This document shows, one piece after another, positions 7,353 to 16,332 of a stretch of 64,000 bases of DNA. A program made the translations under genes and the position numbers. Numbering within the stretch: position 1 is the first letter of the stretch; each line of letters begins with the position of its first letter. This DNA is from Humibacillus xanthopallidus (GTDB lineage: Bacteria; Actinomycetota; Actinomycetes; Actinomycetales; Dermatophilaceae), in NCBI RefSeq assembly GCF_006717145.1, contig NZ_VFQF01000001.1, forward strand, positions 1,240,001 through 1,304,000. Reading direction: 5' to 3'. A model generated the notes under the pieces. The model was given only the letters and a program-made list of their open reading frames with translations, was not told the origin of the DNA and did no database searches.

Positions 7353-8123
7353 GTGCTGCCCGAGCTCACCGCCATCCGCTACGTGACGCCGCTCAAGGAG
7401 GGCGGCTCGCTTCCCGGCATCGTCGAGGCCGACGACGACGGCACCTACGTCCTGAAGTTCCGCGGGGCCGGTCAGGGGCTCAAGGTCCTCGTGGCCGAGG
7501 TCATCGTCGCCGGTATCGCCCGCCTCGTCGAGGTGCCCGTGCCCGACCTCGCGGTCATCGACCTCGACGCGCGCATCGCCCGCTACGAGGCCGACGAGGA
7601 GGTCCAGGACCTCCTCACCGCATCGGTGGGCACCAACCTCGGGGTCGACTACCTGCCGGGTTCGCTCGGCTACGACGGGTCGCGCCCGCCGTCGGCCGAC
7701 CTCGCCGAGCGCATCATCTGGCTCGACGCCCTCACGGCGAACGTCGACCGCACGTGGTCCAACCCCAACCTGCTCGTGTGGCACGGCCGCACGTGGGCGA
7801 TCGACCACGGGGCGGCGCTCTACTTCCACCACTCCTGGCCGGGCCGCGCACCCTCGCCGGAGCGCTTCGCGTCGCAGCCCTTCGACGCGAGCCGGCACGT
7901 GCTGCGCGACGTCGCCGGAGACGTCGGTCGCCGCCACGCCGAGCTGGCCGCGGCGCTGACGGACGACGCGATCGAGCGGGTCGTGGCCGACGTGCCCGAC
8001 GAGTGGCTCGAGCCGACCGCCGAGCTCGCGGACGTCGCTGCGGTGCGTGCGGCATACCTGCTCATGCTCCGGGCGCGGCTGGGCTCACCCGCCGCGTGGC
8101 TGCCGGACGGAGTCGCAGCGTGA
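7353..8123 (+). CDS. HipA-like kinase family protein (HipA_2 type)
   Basis: A 256-residue protein resembling the short HipA_2 branch of HipA kinases; classical HipA phosphorylates glutamyl-tRNA synthetase, but targets of this branch are unknown to me. Seen: a Gly-rich start and candidate ATP-binding Lys in TYVLKFRGAGQG, an expected catalytic region LDALTANVDRTWSNPNLL (the D..N-x-D-R pattern) and a DFG-like WAIDHGAAL. It is shorter than full HipA (about 430 residues) and no HipB-type antitoxin is adjacent. The GTG start is 6 bases after TAGGCT (7341-7346), which overlaps the MFS stop. The last four bases overlap the start of the DUF3037 gene, so the two are translationally coupled. Confidence 0.8.
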   Translation: MLPELTAIRYVTPLKEGGSLPGIVEADDDGTYVLKFRGAGQGLKVLVAEVIVAGIARLVEVPVPDLAVIDLDARIARYEADEEVQDLLTASVGTNLGVDYLPGSLGYDGSRPPSADLAERIIWLDALTANVDRTWSNPNLLVWHGRTWAIDHGAALYFHHSWPGRAPSPERFASQPFDASRHVLRDVAGDVGRRHAELAAALTDDAIERVVADVPDEWLEPTAELADVAAVRAAYLLMLRARLGSPAAWLPDGVAA

Positions 8124-8500
8124 AGGGCTACCAGTACGTCCTGCTGCGACTCGTGCCACGCGTCGACCGCGAGGAGTTCATCAACGTCGGCGTCGTGCTC
8201 TACTGCCAGGACGCCGACTACCTCGACGCCGCATGGGAGCTCGACCCTGAGCGAGCCTGCGCGCTCTCCCCGGCCTGCGACCTCGACGGCGTGCGGGCGA
8301 TGCTCGAGCGCGTGCGGGCCGTGTGCCGCGGCGAGACGGGACGCGGTCTGCCGAGCCTCGACAAGCGGGGACAACGCTTCGGCTGGATCATCGCGCCACG
8401 GTCGACCGTCGTGCAGCCGGGGCCGGTCCACGGTGGTCTCTGCGAGGACCCCGCGGCCGAGCTCGAGCGGCTCATGGAGCGCCTCGTCCGCACGGCCTAG
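8120..8500 (+). CDS. DUF3037 family protein
   Basis: A 126-residue protein that starts at GTG 8120, inside the GTGA overlap with the HipA-like gene. It opens KGYQYVLLRLVPRVDREEFINVGVVLYC, the signature of DUF3037, and keeps family-like FGWIIAPRSTVVQPGPVH near the C-terminus. DUF3037 has no established biochemical role; genes of the family are, as I recall, often next to HipA-like kinases. The tight overlap suggests the two proteins act together, DUF3037 perhaps as regulator or partner of the kinase (inference). No SD is visible, which fits translational coupling. Confidence 0.85.
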   Translation: MKGYQYVLLRLVPRVDREEFINVGVVLYCQDADYLDAAWELDPERACALSPACDLDGVRAMLERVRAVCRGETGRGLPSLDKRGQRFGWIIAPRSTVVQPGPVHGGLCEDPAAELERLMERLVRTA

Positions 8501-8539
8501 GCCCGGCCACGATCGGTCGCGGGACTTCCTCGGACTCGT

Positions 8540-9352
8540 TCAGTCGCGGACCCGCAGCGACCACATCGCGACGGCCGCCGCGGCGGCGACGTTGAGGGAG
8601 TCGACGCCCCCGGCCATGGGGATGCGCACCGTGACGTCCGCGGCGGCCACGGTCCGGGCCGAGAGGCCGTCACCCTCGGCGCCGACGACGAGCGCGACCC
8701 GCTCGGGCGGGTCGGCCTCGAGGGACTCGAGCGACACGGAGTCGTCGGTGAGGGCCATCGCCACGACCGAGAACCCCAGCGCGCGCAGGCGCTCGACGCC
8801 CTGCGGCCACGGGTCGATGCGGGTCCACGGCACCTGGAAGACCGTGCCCATCGAGACCCGGATCGACCTGCGGTAGAGCGGGTCGGCGCAGCGGGGCGAC
8901 ACGAGCACCGCCTCGGCGCCCAGCGCCGCTGCGCTGCGGAAGATGGCGCCGACGTTCGTGTGGTCGACGACGTCCTCGACGACGACGATGCGGCGGGCTC
9001 CGGCCACGACCGCCTCGACGCTCGGCAGCTCGGGCCGCTGCATCGAGGCGAGGGCGCCCCGGTGCAGGTGGAAGCCGGTGCGGGCCTCGATGACGTCGTG
9101 CGCGGCTACGTAGACCGGGATGCCGTCGTCCTCGGCTGCCTCGACGAGGTCGGCGAGGTCGGTGACCCATCGCTCCGCCATGAGGTAGGAGCGCGGTCGG
9201 TGACCGGCGGCGAGGGCCCGGCGGATGACCTTCTGGCTCTCGGCGATGTAGAGCCCGCGCTCGGGCTCTGTCCGCCGGCGCAGGGCGACGTCCGTCAGCG
9301 AGACGTAGTCCTCGAGCCGCGGGTCGGCGGAGTCGGTGATCGCGATCGGCAC
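8540..9352 (-). CDS. TrmH/SpoU family RNA 2'-O-methyltransferase
   Basis: A 270-residue SPOUT methyltransferase that would use S-adenosylmethionine to methylate a ribose 2'-OH in tRNA or rRNA. An N-terminal substrate-binding segment is followed by the three SpoU motifs: VEDVVDHTNVGAIFRSAAAL (motif 1), ALVVGAEGDGLS (motif 2) and IPMAGGVDSLNVAAAAAV (motif 3), which form the trefoil-knot cofactor site. The target nucleotide cannot be told. GTG 9352 is preferred because a TACGGT box (9359-9364) is 6 bases upstream; a GTG at 9358 abuts that box and would be too close. Confidence 0.92.
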   Translation of the reverse strand: MPIAITDSADPRLEDYVSLTDVALRRRTEPERGLYIAESQKVIRRALAAGHRPRSYLMAERWVTDLADLVEAAEDDGIPVYVAAHDVIEARTGFHLHRGALASMQRPELPSVEAVVAGARRIVVVEDVVDHTNVGAIFRSAAALGAEAVLVSPRCADPLYRRSIRVSMGTVFQVPWTRIDPWPQGVERLRALGFSVVAMALTDDSVSLESLEADPPERVALVVGAEGDGLSARTVAAADVTVRIPMAGGVDSLNVAAAAAVAMWSLRVRD

Positions 9353-9423
9353 CCCCACACCGTAGTTGGCGGGTGGCCGACCCCCTGTGCAGGGCTCGCG
9401 TTGCGCCGTGCCGGGGCTCGACG

Positions 9424-10191
9424 TCAGGAGAACCAGATGAGCTTGACGATGGCGACGACGCCGATGACGACGATGAGCGCCCGGAGCGCAGTGGGGGGTA
9501 TGCGGCGGCCGACACGCGCACCGATGATGCCCCCGACGAAGGAGCCCACCGCGATGAGCAGCACGATGACCCAGTCGATCTCGTCGCGGGCGAACAGCAC
9601 GAAGACCCCTGCGGCCACGACGTTGACCACGAGGGCGAGCACGTTCTTGTAGCCGTTGAGGCGCTGGAGCGGCTCGGTGCTGAGCGCGCTGAGGATGCCC
9701 ATGAGCAGGACTCCCTGCGCCGCACCGAAGTAGCCGCCGTACATGCCGGCGACGAAGACACCGGCCCCCATCGCCGGCACGTGCCAGGCCGGCACGGACT
9801 CGCCCTCGTCGGGGGCCGCCCACTGCTGGATGCGGGGGCCGAGCACGACGAGGACGAGGGCGATGAGGATGAGCACCGGAACGATCGCCTGGAAGGCGCT
9901 CGCGGGCAGGACGAGCAGCAGCGACGCACCGATGACGGAGCCGACGAAGGACAGCGGGATGAGGCGGCGGACGGTCGCCGCACGGCCGGTCAGCTCGTGC
10001 CGGTAGCCCCAGGAGCCCGTGACTCCCCCGGCGACGAGGCCGATGTTGTTGGACACGTTGGCGACGAGGGGGTTGACGCCGAAGAAGAGCAGCGTCGGGA
10101 ACGTGATGAGACTGCCCGACCCGACGACGGTGTTGATGAGGCCGGCCCCCGTGCCCGCCAGTGCGATGGCGAGGTAGGACCAGAACGACAC
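9424..10191 (-). CDS. TSUP (TauE/SafE) family membrane permease
   Basis: A 255-residue protein with about eight transmembrane helices and the two inverted halves typical of the TauE/SafE (TSUP) family, which moves small sulfur-containing or organic anions such as sulfite or sulfoacetate. The N-terminal GLINTVVGSGSLITFPTLL and the internal repeat GMYGGYFGAAQGVLLMG are the family's signature loops. The leaderless start GTG 10191 lies 6 bases after TAGGGT (10198-10203). Neighbouring genes give no hint of substrate. Confidence 0.9.
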   Translation of the reverse strand: MSFWSYLAIALAGTGAGLINTVVGSGSLITFPTLLFFGVNPLVANVSNNIGLVAGGVTGSWGYRHELTGRAATVRRLIPLSFVGSVIGASLLLVLPASAFQAIVPVLILIALVLVVLGPRIQQWAAPDEGESVPAWHVPAMGAGVFVAGMYGGYFGAAQGVLLMGILSALSTEPLQRLNGYKNVLALVVNVVAAGVFVLFARDEIDWVIVLLIAVGSFVGGIIGARVGRRIPPTALRALIVVIGVVAIVKLIWFS

Positions 10192-10283
10192 CCGGTCACC
10201 CTACAAGGGTGGCGGGTGTCGTCCTCGTTGCGGTGCGGTGCTGATCACCAGGAGCGTGCTGCTCCAGCGTCAGCGCCGGGTGT

Positions 10284-11477
10284 TCAGCGCGCGGTCGGCT
10301 CCTCAGGAGTCTCGGGCGGCTCCGGCAGGTCGCCGGGAGCCGGCGCGACCGGGGGCACGGGAGCCGGCGGTGAGTACGGCGCACCTCCCATGGGCGGGGG
10401 CGCCTGCCCGGCCGGCGGCCGGATCGGCGGCTGCTGGCGACCGATGGGTGCCGCGTGCTCCGTCGACTCGGCGCTGGCCTGGGCCGCCTGACCGCGCGCC
10501 TCGGCGAGCGCCTTGGCGGGGTCCTCGAGGATGGTGCCCGCGAAGGCGTCCTCGAGCTCGTGCTCGCCGGCCCAGCTCTCGTCGTCGACGTCGGGCTCGG
10601 GCCGAGGCTCGGCACCGCCGAGCGCGCTGCCGATGCCCTTGAGGGCGTCGGTCAGCTCTGACGGGATGATCCACATCTTGTTGGAGTCGCCGCGGGCGAG
10701 CTGGGGCAGCACCTGGAGGTACTGGTAGGCGAGCAGCTTCTGCGTCGGCTTGCCGCGGTGGATGGCGGCGAAGACCTGCTGGATGGCGCGCGCCTGGCCC
10801 TGGGCCTCGAGGATCCGGGCCTGGGCCGAGCCCTCGGCACGCAGGATCTGGCTCTGCTTCTCACCCTCGGCGGTGAGGATGGCCGACTGCTTGAAGCCCT
10901 CGGCCGTGAGGATGGCGGCGCGGCGGTCACGCTCGGCGCGCATCTGCTTCTCCATCGTCTCCTGCACGGAGTGGGGCGGGTCGATCGCCTTGAGCTCGAC
11001 GCGGTTGACACGGATGCCCCAGTTGCCGGTCGCCTCGTCGAGGACGCCACGCAGCTGGCCGTTGATCTGGTCGCGGCTCGTCAGGGCCTGCTCGAGGTCG
11101 AGCGAGCCGATGACGTTGCGCAGCGTCGTGACGGTGAGCTGCTCGATGCCCTGGATGAAGTTCGCGATCTCGTAGACGGCGGCCTTGGCGTCGGTGACGG
11201 AGTAGTAGATGACGGTGTCGATGTTGACGACGAGGTTGTCGCTCGTGATCACCGGCTGCGGCGGGAAGGTGACGACCTGCTCACGCAGGTCGATGTTGGC
11301 CCGCACCTTGTCGACGAACGGGATGAGGAAGTGGATCCCCGCCGTGAGCGTCTTGTTGTAGCTGCCGAGTCTCTCGACGATCTGGGCTGTCTGCTGCGGC
11401 ACGATGCGCACGGTGCGCACGAGCACGATGATCGCCACGACGACGATGAGCAGCGGGATGATGAGTAGCGGGTCCAC
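10284..11477 (-). CDS. SPFH (stomatin/prohibitin/paraslipin) family protein
   Basis: A 397-residue membrane-scaffold protein. Residues 3-21 form one N-terminal transmembrane helix (LLIIPLLIVVVAIIVLV); the band-7/SPFH domain follows (IVPQQTAQIVERLGSYNKTL to about residue 180), then a long helical AERDRRAAILTAEG region that assembles oligomers, and a Pro-rich disordered tail from about residue 290. It lies downstream of and in the same direction as an NfeD-family gene (103-base gap), the classic paraslipin-NfeD pairing linked to membrane microdomains and protein quality control. The start is GTG 11477. The Pro/Ala tail is longer than in most bacterial homologues. Confidence 0.9.
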   Translation of the reverse strand: MDPLLIIPLLIVVVAIIVLVRTVRIVPQQTAQIVERLGSYNKTLTAGIHFLIPFVDKVRANIDLREQVVTFPPQPVITSDNLVVNIDTVIYYSVTDAKAAVYEIANFIQGIEQLTVTTLRNVIGSLDLEQALTSRDQINGQLRGVLDEATGNWGIRVNRVELKAIDPPHSVQETMEKQMRAERDRRAAILTAEGFKQSAILTAEGEKQSQILRAEGSAQARILEAQGQARAIQQVFAAIHRGKPTQKLLAYQYLQVLPQLARGDSNKMWIIPSELTDALKGIGSALGGAEPRPEPDVDDESWAGEHELEDAFAGTILEDPAKALAEARGQAAQASAESTEHAAPIGRQQPPIRPPAGQAPPPMGGAPYSPPAPVPPVAPAPGDLPEPPETPEEPTAR

Positions 11478-11580
11478 GACCTTCTCGACCTTCTCCCTGT
11501 GTGTCGACCGCTCCCCCGAGGGTGCGGCTGGTCGGACGGGCCGAGTGGACCGTCCGGGTGTCTGGCTGGCGCCAGGCGGT

Positions 11581-12036
11581 TCAGCTGCCCACGACGTGGG
11601 CCCGGCTGACGATGGCGGTCGCTCCGTCGATCGAGTCGACGACGACCTCCTCCCCCGGCTCGATGTTGTCTCGCAGGGTGCGGGCCGACCACGTCTCGCC
11701 CGAGAGCTTGACGCGTCCGCCTGCCGGTGTCACCCGGTCAATGGCGTAGGCCGAGCGGCCGACCTGGGCTGCGGCCCCCATGAGCTCGGGAGCCTTGGCG
11801 GTGAAGCGACGCTTCATCCACGGACGGACGATCGCGAGGAGCGCGACCGCCACGAGGGCTGCGACGACCGCCTGCACGACCGGACCGGCGCCGAACGCCG
11901 CGGCGACGGAGGCCCCGACGGCGCCGCCGGCGAGCATGAGGAAGGTGAAGTCGACGGTGACCGTCTCGATCGCGACCAGGACGAGGGCCACCCCGAGCCA
12001 GACCATCCATGCCTGTTCCGCGCCCACTGTGGCCAC
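11581..12036 (-). CDS. NfeD family membrane protein
   Basis: About 151 residues. Two or three hydrophobic segments (VWLGVALVLVAIETVTV, FLMLAGGAVGASVAAAF, VVQAVVAALVAVALLAIV) precede a C-terminal OB-fold domain (about residues 95-150: VGRSAYAIDRVTPAGGRVKLSG and GEEVVVDSIDGATAIVSR), the short NfeD type without the serine-protease part. NfeD proteins partner with SPFH proteins, and the next gene in the same direction is one. GTG 12036 is chosen because of an upstream AGGAAGG; GTG 12084 would add 16 hydrophilic residues and is possible. Confidence 0.88.
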   Translation of the reverse strand: MATVGAEQAWMVWLGVALVLVAIETVTVDFTFLMLAGGAVGASVAAAFGAGPVVQAVVAALVAVALLAIVRPWMKRRFTAKAPELMGAAAQVGRSAYAIDRVTPAGGRVKLSGETWSARTLRDNIEPGEEVVVDSIDGATAIVSRAHVVGS

Positions 12037-12152
12037 CCTGCCTTCCTGCGACGGTACGCCGACGGCCGACGTCCCCTGCGTCACTCGTGTAACGACTTCG
12101 ATTGTGCCTCAGTTCCCCTGAGCCGCTGCGGCGGGGCGCGAACTCGTTCCGG

Positions 12153-12938
12153 TCACGTCTTGGCGCGGGCCGAGTAGCGCTCGCCGTGCTGCTCGAGCAC
12201 GAGAGGCAGGCCGAAGGTCTCGCTGAGGTTCTCGGCGGTGAGGGTGAGCGGGATCGGACCGGCGGCGACCACCCGGCCGCCGCGGATCATGAGGACGTCG
12301 GTGAAGCCGGGCGGGATCTCCTCGACGTGGTGGGTCACCAGCACCATGGCGGGGGCCTCCGTGTCGGCCGCGAGGTCTCCGAGGCGGCGCACGAGGTCCT
12401 CGCGGCCGCCGAGGTCGAGCCCGGCGGCGGGCTCGTCGAGGAGCATGAGCTCCGGGTCGGTCATGAGGGCGCGGGCGATCTGGACGCGCTTGCGCTCCCC
12501 CTCGCTCAGCGTGCCGTAGTGCCGGTCGGCGAGGTGCTCGGCGCCGAGCGCCTTGAGCAGCTCCATGGCGCGGGCGTAGTCGAGGTCGTCGTACTGCTCG
12601 CGCCAGCGTCCGATGATGCCGTAGGACGCCGTCACGACGACGTTGCCGACGACCTCGTCGGCGGGGATGCGCTCAGCCATCGCGGAGCTCGCGAGCCCGA
12701 TGCGCGGGCGGAGCTCGAAGACGTCGACGGCGCCCAGCACCTCGCCGAGGATGCCGGCGACCCCGGTCGTCGGGTGCATGCGCGCCGCGGCGATCTGCAG
12801 CAGCGTCGTCTTGCCGGCGCCGTTGGGGCCGAGCACGACCCAGCGCTCGCCCTCCTCGACCTCCCAGGTCACGTCCTCGATGAGGGTCGACGGTCCACGA
12901 CGGACGGTGACACCGGCGAAGGCGAGGACGTCGCTCAT
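12153..12938 (-). CDS. ABC transporter ATP-binding protein
   Basis: A 261-residue nucleotide-binding subunit. Walker A is LGPNGAGKTTLL, the signature is TLSEGERKRVQIAR, and Walker B with catalytic Glu is LMLLDEPAAGLD, followed by the H-loop VTHHVEEIPPG. The general type (YlmA/ModC-like) is common as a lone ATPase in actinobacteria. No permease gene is adjacent, so the partner must be encoded elsewhere, or the protein may act without one. ATG 12938 lies 6 bases after TAGGGT (12945-12950), predicting a leaderless mRNA. Confidence 0.9.
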   Translation of the reverse strand: MSDVLAFAGVTVRRGPSTLIEDVTWEVEEGERWVVLGPNGAGKTTLLQIAAARMHPTTGVAGILGEVLGAVDVFELRPRIGLASSAMAERIPADEVVGNVVVTASYGIIGRWREQYDDLDYARAMELLKALGAEHLADRHYGTLSEGERKRVQIARALMTDPELMLLDEPAAGLDLGGREDLVRRLGDLAADTEAPAMVLVTHHVEEIPPGFTDVLMIRGGRVVAAGPIPLTLTAENLSETFGLPLVLEQHGERYSARAKT

Positions 12939-13025
12939 GCCCCGACCCTATGGCACGCCCGCTGCCGTCTCGCCTGCGACACCGCCCTCCTGTCGGGGGT
13001 TCGTGCACCGACCTACGATGACTGG

Positions 13026-13790
13026 GTGTCCGAGCTCCCCGCCTCCGTCCGCCTCGCCCTCTGGGTGACGGCGGCGTGGCGCGGAGACCTGCCCACCCGA
13101 GACGCCCTCGCGCAGTCGTTCCCCGACCTCGACCACGTGGCCGGCGACCTGGCACGCCTCGACGTCTGGCGTGACCTCGGCGAGGGGGCGCTCTTCGTGG
13201 CCCTTCCGCGCCCCGGCGACGTCAGCGGTATGCCGCGGGCGTCCACCGCAGCCACCGCCCACGCCGCCGAGGCCGGCGAGTGCGTCTACGTGGCCGGCAT
13301 CGGCGGCCTGCTCGTGCCGACGCTGACGTCGTTCGGCCCCGAGGGCGACACTGGCCATCGCATCGACTGGACGGCCTACGACGCAGACCCGGTCCCCCGC
13401 CACCGGCTCGAGATGCTCGACCTGCGCGACGTCGAGCGCACCCTGATGACGCGCCTCGCGGAGCACACGGCGAGGCTCGCTGACATCGGCGGCCAGCCCT
13501 GGGGTCAGGAGGCGCGTGCGGCAGCGGAGTCCGACCTCGACACCAGGCTCTGGGGCGTGCCCCGCACGACCCCCGGACGCGCCCTGCGCATCATGTCGCT
13601 GGCGGGCACCGCGTCGCAGCTCGCCGAGCGCGCCACGAGCCTCACGGCCCTCGGCTCCAGCGGCGTCGACACCGCGACGATGACGTCCCGCTCGGCCGCC
13701 CTGCGCTCCCTCGGCGGTGACGCCGACACCGCGCTCGCACAGGCGACCAACGTCGCCGTCATGACGCTCGCCGGCTGGCGGCCGGCCTAG
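13026..13790 (+). CDS. Conserved hypothetical protein
   Basis: A 254-residue soluble protein that I do not recognise. It is rich in Ala, Asp, Leu and Arg with no signal peptide or membrane segment. Visible pieces include a central GECVYVAGIGGLLVPTLTSFG strand region and a C-terminal helical half with GRALRIMSLAGTASQLAERA. GTG 13026 follows TACGAT (13014-13019) by 6 bases. Its stop codon TAG overlaps the stop of the convergent gene in a shared CTAG (13787-13790). Protein-like codon use throughout supports a real gene. Confidence 0.78.
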   Translation: MSELPASVRLALWVTAAWRGDLPTRDALAQSFPDLDHVAGDLARLDVWRDLGEGALFVALPRPGDVSGMPRASTAATAHAAEAGECVYVAGIGGLLVPTLTSFGPEGDTGHRIDWTAYDADPVPRHRLEMLDLRDVERTLMTRLAEHTARLADIGGQPWGQEARAAAESDLDTRLWGVPRTTPGRALRIMSLAGTASQLAERATSLTALGSSGVDTATMTSRSAALRSLGGDADTALAQATNVAVMTLAGWRPA

Positions 13791-14191
13791 ACCTCGTCGA
13801 GAGCCGCGAGCAGCGCTCTGGCGTAAGCGCGCTCGGCCTCGATGTCGGCGTGGCGCTCGACGGAGCCGTCAGGTCGACTGACCGACACGGCATACCCCCC
13901 GTCGAGCTGTTCGAGCATGACGAAGGTGTCACCGAGGAGGTCGCGCAGCTGGTCCTCACGGGGCAGCCAGACGGCCTTGTCCTGCTCGATGCTGTCGAGC
14001 GCCCACTCGGTCGTGCCGTTGAAGCCGATGACGTCACCGGTCTTGAAGTGGTGGACGTCGACGGTGAGGTCGCTGATGACGAAGACCTCCTCCTCCATGC
14101 CCGAGACGGGCAGGACGAAGCGGTCCCCGGCGCGCGGGGTCCACTCGAGGCCGGCGGTGCGAAGGCGTCGGGCAAGCTCGATCGGCAGCAT
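13787..14191 (-). CDS. Conserved actinobacterial protein of unknown function
   Basis: A 134-residue soluble protein (MLPIELARRLRTAGLEWTP ... DRFVLPVSGMEEEVFVISDL ... RAYARALLAALDEV). The pattern of mixed alpha/beta segments looks like a small globular domain, but no catalytic motif is visible and I cannot assign a function. The ATG is preceded by an SD-like GAGGATGA, unlike the leaderless neighbours. It is convergent with the gene at 13026, and the two stop codons overlap. Confidence 0.75.
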   Translation of the reverse strand: MLPIELARRLRTAGLEWTPRAGDRFVLPVSGMEEEVFVISDLTVDVHHFKTGDVIGFNGTTEWALDSIEQDKAVWLPREDQLRDLLGDTFVMLEQLDGGYAVSVSRPDGSVERHADIEAERAYARALLAALDEV

Positions 14192-14244
14192 GACTCATCC
14201 TCACATCCGTCCGGCCGCGCCTCAAGGTCGGTAGATTCGCGGGC

Positions 14245-14976
14245 ATGACCGACGCGCCCGCCCTCCAGCCCCTCGACGAGTCGACCTTCGAGACGGTGCT
14301 GTGCGTGGCGGCCCATCCCGACGACCTCGAGTACGGCCTGGCCGCAGCCGTCGACAAGTGGGTGCGCGCCGGCAAGACGGTGACCTACCTGCTCGCCACC
14401 CGCGGCGAGGCCGGCATCGACACGATGGACCCCGCGGAGGCCGGACCGGCCCGCGAGCAGGAGGAGCGCGACGGTGCCGCTGAGGTCGGCGTCGAGGTCG
14501 TGGAGTTCGTCGACGGCTTCGACGACGGCGTCGTCGAGCACGGCCTGCCCCTGCGCCGGGCCATCGCGCGCGAGATCCGCATCCGACGCCCCGACCTGCT
14601 CGTCACGCTGACGTATGCCGACCGCTTCCCCGGCGGGCAGGTCAACCAGGCCGACCACCGGGCAGTGGGGCTCGCGGTGCTCGACGCCAAGGCCGACGCC
14701 GGCAACCGGTGGATCTTCCCCGACCTCGTCGACGAGGGCCTCGAGCCGTGGCAGGTGCGCCAGCTGCTCATCGCCGTCGACCCCGAGCCGTCGCACTACG
14801 TCGACGTGTCTGACAACTTCGACGCGGCTGTTGCGTCACTGTCAGCGCACGCCGCCTACCTCAAGGCGCTCGGCCCTGAATACCCTTCTCCCGCAGACTT
14901 GCTGGGGAGCATTCTCGGTGGGCCCGCCGAGGTTGTGGGCGTGCCGTATGCCGTCACCGGCCGGCTCATCGGCTGA
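14245..14976 (+). CDS. PIG-L family deacetylase
   Basis: A 243-residue zinc-dependent N-acetyl-sugar deacetylase of the PIG-L/LmbE family. The diagnostic AAHPDDLEYG motif (residues about 21-30; His, Asp, Asp for zinc and catalysis) is followed by LATRGEAGIDT and VNQADHRAVG (third ligand His). Actinobacterial members include MshB and Mca of mycothiol metabolism, but this sequence alone does not prove either role. TAGATT (14232-14237) is 7 bases before ATG 14245, so a leaderless mRNA is likely. It stands between unrelated genes. Confidence 0.92.
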   Translation: MTDAPALQPLDESTFETVLCVAAHPDDLEYGLAAAVDKWVRAGKTVTYLLATRGEAGIDTMDPAEAGPAREQEERDGAAEVGVEVVEFVDGFDDGVVEHGLPLRRAIAREIRIRRPDLLVTLTYADRFPGGQVNQADHRAVGLAVLDAKADAGNRWIFPDLVDEGLEPWQVRQLLIAVDPEPSHYVDVSDNFDAAVASLSAHAAYLKALGPEYPSPADLLGSILGGPAEVVGVPYAVTGRLIG

Positions 14977-15027
14977 CGCGCGAGCCGGCCGCCGACACAC
15001 GACGGTCAGGCCGCCCGCCAGCGTCGC

Positions 15028-16230
15028 TCAGCTGCCGAGGACCGAGCGGTAGACCTCGAGCGTGCGGTCGCCGATCGACGCCCACGAGAAGGACTCGACG
15101 GCCCGGGTGCGACCGGCCCTGCCGAACGCGGAGGCCCGGTCGACGTCGGACACGGCCTCGTTGAGGGCCGCGGCGAGATCAGCGACGAAGCGCTCCGGGT
15201 CGACGGGTGTGCCGGTGCCGTCCTGGACCTGCTCGATCGGCACGAGCCACCCCGTCTCGCCGTCGACGACGACCTCGGGGATGCCGCCGGTCGCCGTGGC
15301 GACGACGGGCAGCGCGCACGCCATCGCCTCGAGGTTGACGATGCCGAGCGGCTCGTAGACGGAGGGGCACGCGAAGACCGTGCCGTGGCTCAGCAGGGCG
15401 ATGACCTCGGCGCGCGGCAGCATGTCGGGGATCCAGACGACCCCCTCGCGCTGCGCGCGCAGGTCGTTCATGAGCCCCTCGACCTCGGCGAGGATCTCGG
15501 GGGTGTCCGGCGCGCCGGCACACAGCACGAGCTGGACGTCCGGAGGCAGCTCGGCGCAGGCACGCAGGAGATAGGGCAGGCCCTTCTGGCGCGTGATCCG
15601 TCCGACGAAGACGACGGAGCGCTTGTCGGGGTCGACGCCGTGACGGCGCACCGTCTCCGTCGCCTCGGGCGACCGGTCCGCCGCCCACAGCTGGGAGTCG
15701 ATCCCGTTGTGCACCACGTGAACTCGGGCCGGGTCGAGCGACGGGTAGCTCTTGAGGATGTCCTCGCGCATGCCGGCGCTCACCGCGACGACGGCGGCCG
15801 CGCCCTCGTAGGCGGTGCGCTCGGCCCAGGACGAGACGCGGTAGCCGCCACCGAGCTGCTCGGCCTTCCAAGGGCGCATCGGCTCGAGCGAGTGGGCGGT
15901 CACGACGTGCGGCATACCGCCGAGGAGCGAGGCGAGGTGCCCGGCCATGTTGGCGTACCACGTGTGCGAGTGCACGAGGTCGGCGCCGACGCAGTCGCCG
16001 GCCATGCTGACATCCACGCCGAGGGTCTGCAGGGCGGCGTTGGACTGCGCGAGCTCCGGCAGGTCGGCATACGCCGTGGTGCCTGTCTCCTCGCGCGGCG
16101 CGCCGAAGCAGCGCACCTGCACGTCGATGCCACCGCGTTCACGAAGAGCCCTGACGAGCTCGGCCACATGGACGCCGGCGCCTCCGTAGATGGCCGGGGG
16201 GTACTCCTTGCTGAGGATGTCGACGCGCAC
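15028..16230 (-). CDS. glgA: Glycogen synthase / alpha-glucan glucosyltransferase (actinobacterial GlgA/GlgM type)
   Basis: A 400-residue GT-B glycosyltransferase that transfers glucose from ADP-glucose. The N-terminal [19 protein letters not shown] loop and C-terminal [18 protein letters not shown] (the E-x7-E nucleotide-sugar motif) with [15 protein letters not shown] are clear. It is shorter than E. coli GlgA (about 477) and matches the coryne/mycobacterial type; in mycobacteria this type (GlgM) makes maltose-1-phosphate rather than linear glucan. It is divergent from glgC with 102 bases between them, and its GTG lies 6 bases after TAGGGT (16237-16242). Confidence 0.92.
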   Translation of the reverse strand: MRVDILSKEYPPAIYGGAGVHVAELVRALRERGGIDVQVRCFGAPREETGTTAYADLPELAQSNAALQTLGVDVSMAGDCVGADLVHSHTWYANMAGHLASLLGGMPHVVTAHSLEPMRPWKAEQLGGGYRVSSWAERTAYEGAAAVVAVSAGMREDILKSYPSLDPARVHVVHNGIDSQLWAADRSPEATETVRRHGVDPDKRSVVFVGRITRQKGLPYLLRACAELPPDVQLVLCAGAPDTPEILAEVEGLMNDLRAQREGVVWIPDMLPRAEVIALLSHGTVFACPSVYEPLGIVNLEAMACALPVVATATGGIPEVVVDGETGWLVPIEQVQDGTGTPVDPERFVADLAAALNEAVSDVDRASAFGRAGRTRAVESFSWASIGDRTLEVYRSVLGS

Positions 16231-16332
16231 GGTCCGACCCTAGCCCGCAGACCATCCCGAGGCGCGGAAAGCCGGAGCCATTCCGCGCGCTGGACCTGCC
16301 GGTGCGCCGATGTTGGCCCTAGGGTGGCGTCC
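16231..16332. promoter_or_regulatory. Divergent glgA/glgC promoter region
   Basis: 102 bases hold both promoters: TAGGGT (16242-16237, minus) for glgA and TAGGGT (16320-16325, plus) for glgC, each 6-7 bases before its start codon. The two -10 boxes are identical, so a shared control of ADP-glucose supply and use is plausible. I see no clear operator palindrome. Confidence 0.6.

Noticed and set aside
9352-9376. Longer N-terminus for the RNA methyltransferase
   Set aside because: Upstream codons are Arg/Pro-rich without family similarity, and the -10 box sits between them and GTG 9352.
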